Of a stretch of 21,285 nucleotides of DNA, positions 14,334 through 21,285 are shown piece by piece. The notes beneath the pieces were generated by a model. It did no database searches. It was not told the DNA's origin and saw only the letters and a list, made by a program, of their open reading frames with translations. This DNA is from Euryarchaeota archaeon UBA125. Its GTDB lineage: Archaea > Thermoplasmatota > Poseidoniia > Poseidoniales > Thalassarchaeaceae. The stretch covers positions 1 through 21,285 of the forward strand of contig DAPV01000062.1 of assembly GCA_002502625.1 (NCBI GenBank). Direction: 5' to 3'. The translations under genes were made by a program, and so were the position numbers. Within the stretch, counting starts at the first letter, position 1. The number at the start of each line of letters is the position of its first letter.

Positions 14334-15380
14334 TTAGACGTTGCCAGGTGAAGTAATTTGAGAGACATCCCAGGAACCGCTTGCATCTAATTTAGCACTA
14401 AAGCCTGATTGGAATCCCCAATCTGAATCATAAGAGACAACATTTACTTCTTGTGTATACGAAAAACCAGGTTCATTATATGTTAATTTGAGATTATCTG
14501 CATTATTATGTAGACCGTCAATCATTCCTCTTCCAAGAACTCCAGTATGTCCAAGATCAATGACTACACTTGAGTTTCCTGTATCCATCGTTTCTGAATC
14601 TCCAGTAAGTAGTAGTAGGCCCCCTCCAGGTAATGCCTCTTGCCCAATTAGAGTAAGAAATCCATTTCTAGAAATACCCCAACCATTGAGGTCGACTGCG
14701 AATCCTCCCTCATTTTGTATTTCAGCCCATTCCGGTTCTCCAATCTCGGGATTAGGTACAAATTCTGTAATTCTCATAATTGGGGGTACTACTCCTGCAT
14801 CATGTACTTCGAGTTTAACTTCTACTGTTTCGTTGCCCATTGGTAAAATGCGAAATGAAGCGGCTGAATTCTGTGCTGCCTTTCTTGGAGTCCCATCAAG
14901 GAATAATGACATTCCATTTCGTTCTTCATACGGACTGTTTAGTATTGTTATTGAAAGGTTAATCGAAGCATAATTTGGGAATCCTAATCCATTTTTTAAT
15001 TGGGTTTCAGTGATATTATTCAATGCAATAATGCGTTCAGGGTCTAAATGTCCATTGAAATTAGCGATTCCAGGTAGCACATCTGAGCGTAATAATTGGC
15101 TAGCGTTAGCATAATGCCAATTTTCTGTACCGTTAGGTTCATCTCTAATTCCCTCGAAATAGGGTGTCATCCACCCTTCACTAGATGTTAGACGCATGAT
15201 TCCATCTGATGCGTGTTCATCTAGTCTATCGATCATGGGGTCATTTGGGCCTAGGCTAAGCCGACTGAGACTTAGGAAAGCTGACACAATAACGAGGAAG
15301 AGAACGAAGGCTGAGAGGAACTCAATGACTGCTGTGAGCCCTCCTTCGTCAGAGCGAAACTCTCTCCGCATGAAACTCAA
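14334..15380 (-). CDS. Pilin-like anchored surface protein with C-terminal lamin-tail domain
   Basis: This 348-residue protein has a short basic leader (MRREFRSDEGG), then a long hydrophobic helix at about 15-38 (LTAVIEFLSAFVLFLVIV). That layout is a class III (type IV pilin-like) signal, and a Gly precedes the helix as prepilin peptidases require. The central region (about 45-190) has several N-x-S/T sequons and no recognised domain. The C-terminal part from about 201 to 345 fits a lamin-tail (LTD) domain: it opens MRITEFVPNP, continues EWAEIQNEG and VDLNGWGIS, and then PGGGLLLLTGD. LTD domains are immunoglobulin-like folds common on secreted microbial proteins. The frame opens with TTG at 15380. 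ATG at 15371 is the likelier start and gives a neater leader. It is first in the run of pilin and KaiC-like genes and is divergent from the large surface protein at 15508. Confidence 0.8.
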   Translation of the reverse strand: MSFMRREFRSDEGGLTAVIEFLSAFVLFLVIVSAFLSLSRLSLGPNDPMIDRLDEHASDGIMRLTSSEGWMTPYFEGIRDEPNGTENWHYANASQLLRSDVLPGIANFNGHLDPERIIALNNITETQLKNGLGFPNYASINLSITILNSPYEERNGMSLFLDGTPRKAAQNSAASFRILPMGNETVEVKLEVHDAGVVPPIMRITEFVPNPEIGEPEWAEIQNEGGFAVDLNGWGISRNGFLTLIGQEALPGGGLLLLTGDSETMDTGNSSVVIDLGHTGVLGRGMIDGLHNNADNLKLTYNEPGFSYTQEVNVVSYDSDWGFQSGFSAKLDASGSWDVSQITSPGNV

Positions 15381-15474
15381 TTCTTTGGGGAGGACATGAA
15401 CCCTTGCTAACAGAGATACTGGAAGATGACATTGAAACTTGATTTGGCTATACTCAGGGTAGTATTAGGGCGTT

Positions 15475-15483
15475 GATTATTTA
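15475..15483 (+). promoter_or_regulatory. TATA-box candidate for the large surface protein
   Basis: GATTATTTA is centred about 29 bp before the ATG at 15508. That distance would start transcription at or within a few bases of the ATG, giving a leaderless or nearly leaderless mRNA, which agrees with the lack of a Shine-Dalgarno there. Position only; no independent support. Confidence 0.3.
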
Positions 15484-15507
15484 CCACACGAGCGGCTAAA
15501 CATACTC

Positions 15508-18500
15508 ATGGCGGGACCAGCGGCTGGTTCATCTTCTAGATTTATCCGCTCTGTCCCACTTGTTTTGGTACTATTTTTGATGTCTTCTTTACCTCTATTA
15601 CCTGCAACTGAAGCGACTAGTTCTAGAAATATTCAAGATTTTATGATTACAGATGGTATTGACCCCATTAGCGAAGCACATTACAGCGTTTGGGACCCAA
15701 TTTTCTTAGAAGTAAAGGTTCAGAGTAATGCAAGCACTCCGATTGGTGGGAGGACAATCGTTGCTGAAGTTTGTCTGGGAGATCATGTCTCTACATCCAC
15801 ATGTCCTTCCGTTTTGTTTTCTCGACAAACTTCTGTTCCTACACTTAATCCTCAGGAAACAACCACAATTTCCTTTGTAGATCCATTCTATGCTGTAGAA
15901 TATACAAATCAAACTTATACTGTAGTGTTTAGATTTTCATCAGAAGATATTCGTCCTGCGGATGATAAATTAGCTGTGAAATTCTATCTTGATGAATTCT
16001 TTCAAGACATTATTTACAATTCTAATAATCTAGATTCAGATGAGGTTCTTAATCCCGGAATAAATTATCCAGCAGAAATCTCAGTCACATCGATAGGTTG
16101 GCCAGTAGACGAATTAGTTACTGTTGGTTGGACATTAAACCAAGTAGATGTTCCTATGGGGAGTTCTCAGTTCTGTATGTTTGTTGGAGCAGGTTTCTTT
16201 GAGAACCCTATACCTCCTGCTGATACAGTCCCTCCATACGTTACTGTTGAGGCATATGCACTAAATGATGTAATTAATGCTACATTCAATGCTACATCCT
16301 TATCGGATGGGGAAACATATTCTTTGAGGTGGCAGGTTATTACGGGTTCAATAGTAGATTCTTCTAATTCCGGATCATATGATTGGCTATCTAATGGTAG
16401 CGATATCTCAATTCAAATGGATTTTTCCGAGATGGAAGAAGGTCTTCATTGTGTTAGAGCAGATTTAGTTCTCCCTCATCTTCTTATTTCTGAGTCATCA
16501 TCTTCAGTTACGGTTTCAGGATCATCATCTTCCCTTCAATTAGCTATTCCAGATATTCAATTTCCTTCTGAGGGTCTTTATGATGTTGACTTATGGGTCC
16601 AATCTGTAGCAGATCCTAATCCTTGGAATAATCTGGGTGAAACAGTTAGAGTCGAGGTTAGCGATGATGTGGATATTGTTTTAGTTGGAATTTCTCCTGC
16701 TAGGGGAGATGAAGTTGTAGTGCAAGTAGGATTTGAGAATTTCGTCAAATTTCCTTATGGAGAAGACTCCCTGAAAGTTCAACTTCGAAATGATGGAGAT
16801 ATGCCTTGGAATGCTACATTAAACATTGAATTATTCAATATTTCAAGTGGATATTCATTAGTTGAAGGATATCCAGAATCGTGTACTAAGAGAATAGATC
16901 CAGGTGAATTGGTTTCATGTATTTTTCCACTTAATCATTTAGGGTTATTTGTAGTGAATGCTACCACTACTTCGTCAACTAATTCAATTGATATTGATCC
17001 TGCTAACAATTATTTTGAAACTCAGATTATGATGAATCAAACATCTACTGGAGCATATGTTGCAGTTCCACCTGTTGATGATATTACATTTGAGACCGGT
17101 GAACCCATTATGTTTGTAGCAGGAGTAGCTCCTGATTCTCCATTACCTGTAAATTATACTTGGAAAATTGACTATATTGAAACAATTGGATATGGTCGAG
17201 TGTTAACTACAACACTTCCTATGGGTAATCATCAGATTACCCTTCATGTCCGTCACAGTTTGATGAGCCCTACAGACTTCGATGAAGTTTCTACTAGAAA
17301 TGTCAAAATTTTAAACAGAATTCAGTTCCAAGATATGCCTATTGTTACATCTGGTGAAGCAGTTTCAGTAGAGGAGATGGACTTTGAAATCCTTGATGTT
17401 TCATTCCCTGAAACTATTGTTCATGCTCAAGCTGTAAATATAGGCAAGACTCCTTTGCGCTCTTTTGACTTCAGATTATATCCTACTAACGGGCAAGATT
17501 TGAATGTAGATTTCATTGATTTCTGGGGAAATATTAGCCATCTAATCCCTAGCAGTGTTAGTCCTGCTTCCGTAGTTGCAATGCATGTAATTAATGGTTC
17601 ATCAGGCGTGTTATCTCCTCTAGATACAAATGATTTATTCGAAGCCTTTGAATCAAATAATTCGTTTCATCTTCGTTTGAATGGTGTTTCTAGTGGTTCG
17701 ATTATGTTGGTAGGAGATATGGCTCCAGTAAATGTAACGCCTATAAATCTTAGAACAGAGAAATCCGAAGGTGGGGAACTTACTCTTCTTTGGGATTCAG
17801 AAGGTCCAATTGAAGATCCTTATTTTGGAGGTTGGAGAGTTTACAAGAGAGTGGAATTCCCGTTTAGGTGGCCGTATGAAAATTTGGATGATTTTGAATC
17901 AACAGTGACACAAAATTTTGTTGTTGATCTACCCGGTAATCAAACAGAGTGGAAAGATCCTAACCCCTTAGAAGAAGGAAAATGTGCAAGTTATATCCTT
18001 GCAGCAATTGATCATCAAGGACTGGTAGATTATACTCATGGCAATGTTACAGGTTTCAAAGATGTAGGGAATCCGGATCTTCAATGCGGTGATTCCCATC
18101 CACCTGATTATGAGATGCAAGATATTCGAATATCTCTTTCCTATGATTATGATATATCTCAAGGAAATGAATCAGATTCTCATTCGATAACAGTAACTTG
18201 GATTTATCCCGAAATTCCTGATGAAGATGGAGATGGATTGCCTGATGAGGAAAATGTTACTTGGTCATTATATCGTACACAGAATTTACCCCAATCAGTA
18301 GAATTCATTGATCCTATATTGACCGGATTATGGGGGGAGCCATTAACATCTCAATCGTATACTGAAGTACAAGCTTCAGGACAAGATGGACTTTCAATTG
18401 GCCAAACATACCATTACATTTTAATTCCAGAAGATGCAGTTGGAAATTCTGACTATATTGTTCGAAATGACAATACTGCCTCAATTCTAATCACAGATAT

Positions 18501-18780
18501 GTTCTGGGAAGCTAATCCTCATTTGATTCCAGATGTAGTAACTCCTGATAGAAATCACGAGAATGATTGGATGAATAGTTTTCTTGAAGATATTTCGGAT
18601 CAAAATTTTCAAACCTCTTCATTGGCTGCTATCGTGATAATCGCAATTAATCTGATTGCTGTACCTATGGTTATCAATAAAAATAGGAAGATTCGTCGTC
18701 GTTTGAATTTCTTATTAGAGAAAGTAGGAGATCGTAATTCTGCTAGCCAAGACGATGATTTAGACGAATTCTTCGATTAA
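15508..18780 (+). CDS. Large secreted surface protein, C-terminally membrane-anchored
   Basis: I recognise the architecture but not a named family. The 1090-residue protein has a Sec-type signal peptide: basic N-terminus, hydrophobic core about residues 15-33, and a probable cleavage near 35-40 (ATEATSS). A very long beta-rich ectodomain with many N-x-S/T sequons follows. Segments of about 45-730 have the look of repeated CARDB/immunoglobulin-like domains. About 738-860 (opening PVNVTPINLRTE) and 880-990 look like fibronectin III folds. The second contains a calcium-type loop DEDGDGLPDEE at 905-915, with Asp at 905, 907, 909 and 913 as in thrombospondin type 3 repeats. A single transmembrane helix lies at about 1038-1056, followed by a basic stop-transfer (KNRKIRRR) and an acidic cytoplasmic tail. 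The topology is therefore a cell-surface or S-layer-associated protein. It is divergent from the pilin/KaiC-like run (127-bp shared gap). Its stop codon abuts the tRNA-Ser CCA. Confidence 0.8.
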   Translation: MAGPAAGSSSRFIRSVPLVLVLFLMSSLPLLPATEATSSRNIQDFMITDGIDPISEAHYSVWDPIFLEVKVQSNASTPIGGRTIVAEVCLGDHVSTSTCPSVLFSRQTSVPTLNPQETTTISFVDPFYAVEYTNQTYTVVFRFSSEDIRPADDKLAVKFYLDEFFQDIIYNSNNLDSDEVLNPGINYPAEISVTSIGWPVDELVTVGWTLNQVDVPMGSSQFCMFVGAGFFENPIPPADTVPPYVTVEAYALNDVINATFNATSLSDGETYSLRWQVITGSIVDSSNSGSYDWLSNGSDISIQMDFSEMEEGLHCVRADLVLPHLLISESSSSVTVSGSSSSLQLAIPDIQFPSEGLYDVDLWVQSVADPNPWNNLGETVRVEVSDDVDIVLVGISPARGDEVVVQVGFENFVKFPYGEDSLKVQLRNDGDMPWNATLNIELFNISSGYSLVEGYPESCTKRIDPGELVSCIFPLNHLGLFVVNATTTSSTNSIDIDPANNYFETQIMMNQTSTGAYVAVPPVDDITFETGEPIMFVAGVAPDSPLPVNYTWKIDYIETIGYGRVLTTTLPMGNHQITLHVRHSLMSPTDFDEVSTRNVKILNRIQFQDMPIVTSGEAVSVEEMDFEILDVSFPETIVHAQAVNIGKTPLRSFDFRLYPTNGQDLNVDFIDFWGNISHLIPSSVSPASVVAMHVINGSSGVLSPLDTNDLFEAFESNNSFHLRLNGVSSGSIMLVGDMAPVNVTPINLRTEKSEGGELTLLWDSEGPIEDPYFGGWRVYKRVEFPFRWPYENLDDFESTVTQNFVVDLPGNQTEWKDPNPLEEGKCASYILAAIDHQGLVDYTHGNVTGFKDVGNPDLQCGDSHPPDYEMQDIRISLSYDYDISQGNESDSHSITVTWIYPEIPDEDGDGLPDEENVTWSLYRTQNLPQSVEFIDPILTGLWGEPLTSQSYTEVQASGQDGLSIGQTYHYILIPEDAVGNSDYIVRNDNTASILITDMFWEANPHLIPDVVTPDRNHENDWMNSFLEDISDQNFQTSSLAAIVIIAINLIAVPMVINKNRKIRRRLNFLLEKVGDRNSASQDDDLDEFFD

Positions 18781-18867
18781 TGGCGCGACAGGAGGGATTT
18801 GAACCCTCGAGGTGAGACACCACTGGATTAGCAATCCAGCGCAATGGCCAGGCTATGCGACTGCCGC
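18781..18867 (-). tRNA. tRNA-Ser(GCT) with encoded CCA
   Basis: The minus strand folds as a class II tRNA of 87 nt including CCA. The acceptor stem GCGGCAG/CTGTCGC pairs over all seven positions with one G-U, followed by discriminator G (normal for Ser) and CCA. The anticodon arm is CTGGA-TTGCTAA-TCCAG, anticodon GCT at 18830-18832, reading AGC/AGT serine codons. A long variable arm (GGTG-TCT-CACC) marks Ser. The T-arm is GAGGG-TTCAAAT-CCCTC. No intron is seen. It lies 44 bp downstream of gyrA on the same strand. Its 3' end directly abuts the stop codon of the opposing surface protein gene (18778-18780). No TATA-like box is obvious in the 44-bp gap, so it may depend on transcription from gyrA. 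Confidence 0.96.
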
Positions 18868-18911
18868 AATACTCTTGCCCACCTAAGATGCTGGCTTAAG
18901 AGAAGCGGTAG

Positions 18912-21285
18912 TTATTCCTCTTCACTAGAATCAGTACTAGTTTTTTCCGTAATCATTTGTTCTACTAAATCCGCTGGCATTCTTGCACTGTAGATTAATT
19001 CGTCACTAAATCCGTTTTTCTCTTTATTGCGTAATTCCATTACACGAGTCCCTTTTGAAGCACGACCTGAGGTTTCTTTAGTCTGTGATGCAGATATTCG
19101 AATTACTGTACCCTTCCTAGAAAGCAAGAATAATTGGTCTTCTAAATCAGGAATTTGATGTACTCTCGCAATACTATCTCCCTCATTTAGATTCATGGTT
19201 TTAACGCCTAATCCTCCTCTATTCTTGGCTAATCTATACCCATCAGTTCCCATCTTTTGTTTACCTTCTGAATCCAATACTGGTTCTCCTTCTCTCATTA
19301 ATGGTATTGAGTCTCCAGTTCCAATTCTAGTCCGTTTACCCATTCCTTGTTCAGATAATGTGAGTACACTTGTATTTTCATCATTGGTAATTATCATTCC
19401 AACTAATGATGAATCTCCCTTCAACTTTAATCCTCTGACTCCACTAGAGACTCTTCCTTGTGCCCTTACTCCACTTAGTGAGAATCTAGTGGCTAGCCCG
19501 TTACTCGAAACCATCACTACATTATCCTCATCAGCACCGGACCTTACAGAGATTAGTTCATCATCCTCTGCCAGATTAATCGCTTTCTTTCCATTACGAT
19601 TAATTTTGATATAATGAGATAGAAGACTCTTCTTGATAATTCCTTTACGGGTTGCGAATGCTAGATAATTATCTGCAGGATTTTCAATTAATTCTTTGCT
19701 TAAAGGTACAATTGAAACGACGGTTTCATCATCTTTTAATCCAATTACATTTCGAATATGGCCACCTCTACTTGTTCGCGATCCTTGTGGTGTTTCCCAA
19801 GCTCTCAAGCCGTATACTCGTCCTTCTATATACGGTTTCTCGGTGCCGTCTTTCTCCTTCTTTGTGGCAGGTCTGTTAGTAAAAATGAGCAATCTATCTT
19901 TACTAAAGCAAGTCATCAGAGTCGTAGGGAAGTCTTCATTTTTTGTTTGGACTCCCTTCATTCCCTTTCCACCTCTATTCTGCATTCTGAAAGATTCAGC
20001 AGGCAAGTGGCGAATGTAATTGTCATTGGTTAGAGTAATTACGATAGCTCGTTCTTCAATCAGGTCTTCACGATCCATAGATAGAGGCATTGGATCAATA
20101 TCTGATCTACGTTCATCACCATGCTTTTCCACCATTTCATTCAGTTCCTGGATTAGAATGTCAAGGCGACGTCCCCTTGAAGAAATAATATCTTGCAAAT
20201 CAGCAATCTTGATTTTTAAGTCATCATATTCTTTCTCGACCTTTTCTACATCAATTCTACTAAGTTGATACAATCGCCGTTCAGCAATTGCCTTTGCTTG
20301 GGGTTCAGTGAAGTCAAATGCAGTAATGCCTGCCATCATTTCATTTCCTTGCAAAACCGCTTCAAACTGTTCTCTGCCTGAACTTGCTTTACCTACAGTA
20401 ATTACATCATCAATCCTTTTCTGTGCTTTTACTAGGCCTTCAAGAATATGTGCTCTGGACTCTGCTTTTTCAAGTTCAAACTGGGCTCTTTTTTCGACTA
20501 CTGATTCTCTATGTTCAACATAGGTATGAATCATTACCGGAAGAGTAAGAAGTACTGGTCTTCCGTCTAAAATCCCCATCATATTTGCAGAATAAGATTC
20601 TTGCAATCTACTTGATTTGAATAATTGATTAAGCACAGCATGAGGATCCGCATTGTTTTTTACTTCAATAACTACGCGTATTCCTTCTTTGGACGATTCG
20701 TCACGAATATCCCTGATTCCGACTATTGTTCCTTTAGTTACTAATTCTGCAATATGGACTAACATATCTGCTTTTTTCACTTGATATGGGATTTCATGAA
20801 TGACAATCTTCTTGCCGTTAGAATCATCGTAAACATCACATTTTGAACGAACATGAAATCGACCTTTACCTCCCGTATACATGTCATATATTCCATCAAC
20901 ACCATGGATAGTAGCTCCTGTAGGGAAATCAGGACCAGTAACATGGTGCATATATTCCTCTATTGAGACATTAGGCATACCTTGATTTTCTTCTCCCTCT
21001 TCAAGAATCCGACTTACATGCAAACGAATTGCGCCTGCAACTTCTGTGAGATTGTGAGGGGGGATTCTTGTAGCCATGCCGACTGCAATTCCATCGCTTC
21101 CATTCAGAAGTAGATTTGGCAGTCTTGCAGGAAGAACAGCAGGTTCCATTTCTGAATCATCGAAATTAGGTTGGAAGTCAACGGTCTTCTTTTCAATATC
21201 TTCAAGCATATGCTTAGAAATACGGTCGAGTCTACTTTCCGTATATCTCATCGCAGCAGGTGGATCTCCATCAAGTGATCCAAAA
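18912..21285 (-). CDS. gyrA: DNA gyrase subunit A, bacterial type (N-terminus outside the window)
   Basis: The reading frame stays open to the window edge, so the visible product is about 790 residues and lacks roughly the first 110. It begins within FGSLDGDPPAAMRYTE, and the tyrosine of RYTE (codon at 21243-21245) is the catalytic residue that forms the covalent link to DNA, equivalent to Y122 of E. coli. The breakage-reunion core follows (PNLLLNGSDGIAVGMAT, PPHNLTEV), then the coiled-coil tower region. The C-terminal DNA-wrapping propeller carries the GyrA box QNRGGKG, about 424-430 residues after the Met of MRYTE. That box marks a gyrase that can introduce negative supercoils, rather than topoisomerase IV ParC. 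The C-terminal tail is acidic (STDSSEEE). gyrB, its usual partner, is not in the window but could lie just upstream. Gyrase in Euryarchaeota is generally regarded as acquired from bacteria. The ATG at 21251 is an internal Met, not the start. Confidence 0.97.
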   Translation of the reverse strand, partial: FGSLDGDPPAAMRYTESRLDRISKHMLEDIEKKTVDFQPNFDDSEMEPAVLPARLPNLLLNGSDGIAVGMATRIPPHNLTEVAGAIRLHVSRILEEGEENQGMPNVSIEEYMHHVTGPDFPTGATIHGVDGIYDMYTGGKGRFHVRSKCDVYDDSNGKKIVIHEIPYQVKKADMLVHIAELVTKGTIVGIRDIRDESSKEGIRVVIEVKNNADPHAVLNQLFKSSRLQESYSANMMGILDGRPVLLTLPVMIHTYVEHRESVVEKRAQFELEKAESRAHILEGLVKAQKRIDDVITVGKASSGREQFEAVLQGNEMMAGITAFDFTEPQAKAIAERRLYQLSRIDVEKVEKEYDDLKIKIADLQDIISSRGRRLDILIQELNEMVEKHGDERRSDIDPMPLSMDREDLIEERAIVITLTNDNYIRHLPAESFRMQNRGGKGMKGVQTKNEDFPTTLMTCFSKDRLLIFTNRPATKKEKDGTEKPYIEGRVYGLRAWETPQGSRTSRGGHIRNVIGLKDDETVVSIVPLSKELIENPADNYLAFATRKGIIKKSLLSHYIKINRNGKKAINLAEDDELISVRSGADEDNVVMVSSNGLATRFSLSGVRAQGRVSSGVRGLKLKGDSSLVGMIITNDENTSVLTLSEQGMGKRTRIGTGDSIPLMREGEPVLDSEGKQKMGTDGYRLAKNRGGLGVKTMNLNEGDSIARVHQIPDLEDQLFLLSRKGTVIRISASQTKETSGRASKGTRVMELRNKEKNGFSDELIYSARMPADLVEQMITEKTSTDSSEEE

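Noticed and set aside
14488..14973. 161-codon open frame antisense to the lamin-tail gene
   Set aside because: Proline/serine-rich shadow without start signals; the minus-strand frame has a signal helix and domain structure.
11579..15380. Archaellum (arl/fla) operon
   Set aside because: No ArlI, ArlJ, ArlF or ArlG homologue is visible, and the pilin helix (AVSPVIATVLLL) is Pilin_N type rather than archaellin type.
18781..18867. tRNA-Ser as an integration site
   Set aside because: No integrase, no repeated tRNA 3' end and no mobile genes lie nearby; both flanks are ordinary chromosomal genes.
19195..20033. Several plus-strand open frames opposite gyrA
   Set aside because: All lie within the conserved gyrA wrapping domain on the other strand and carry no recognisable features.
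1..21285. CRISPR array, insertion sequence, transposase or toxin-antitoxin genes
   Set aside because: I looked for regularly spaced repeats, inverted terminal repeats and related proteins on both strands and saw none.

Overview
The window looks like a chromosomal segment of an uncultivated marine euryarchaeon, most likely Marine Group II (Candidatus Poseidoniales) or a close relative. The assignment is inferred from gene content and composition, because there is no 16S gene here. Clearly archaeal genes (ribosomal protein L10e/uL16, Dph2, archaeal-type Hpt, a Pilin_N-type pilin, RecA/KaiC-family ATPases) sit beside bacterial-type ones (MutS, MutL, GyrA, a PlsC-like acyltransferase). The DNA is visibly AT-rich and densely coding. 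The largest gaps are about 127 bp (15381-15507), 119 bp (2632-2750) and 103 bp (3942-4044), so no stretch over 300 bp lacks a gene.

Layout. (1) 1-2631, minus strand: ribosomal protein L10e, then a hypoxanthine/guanine phosphoribosyltransferase, then the diphthamide enzyme Dph2, then the N-terminal part of an AI-2E-family membrane protein cut by the window edge. (2) 2751-10303, plus strand: a membrane-anchored propeller-like protein of unknown function, mutS, mutL (six bases apart), and a membrane-bound PlsC-type acyltransferase. (3) 10300-15380, minus strand, tightly packed and probably one transcription unit read from 15380 downwards: a pilin-like anchored protein with a C-terminal lamin-tail domain, three consecutive KaiC/RecA-fold proteins of which only the first keeps a P-loop, a type IV pilin-like protein, and EPSP synthase (aroA). 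(4) 15508-18780, plus strand: a 1090-residue secreted, C-terminally anchored surface protein, divergent from block 3. (5) 18781-21285, minus strand: tRNA-Ser(GCT) with encoded CCA, then the C-terminal nine-tenths or so of gyrase subunit A, running off the window.

How the parts work together. Blocks 1 and 5 are housekeeping (translation, EF-2 modification, purine salvage, DNA supercoiling). Block 2 holds a complete methyl-independent mismatch-repair pair: MutL carries the endonuclease motifs, so no MutH would be needed. Block 3 is the most unusual part. Two pilin-like proteins bracket one apparently active and two apparently inactive KaiC-fold proteins, and a large anchored surface protein is transcribed divergently from it. 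This suggests a cell-surface or pilus-related system with a heteromeric ATPase-like component. That function is inference; no standard pilus assembly ATPase (PilB/ArlI type) or platform protein (PilC/ArlJ type) is visible in the window.
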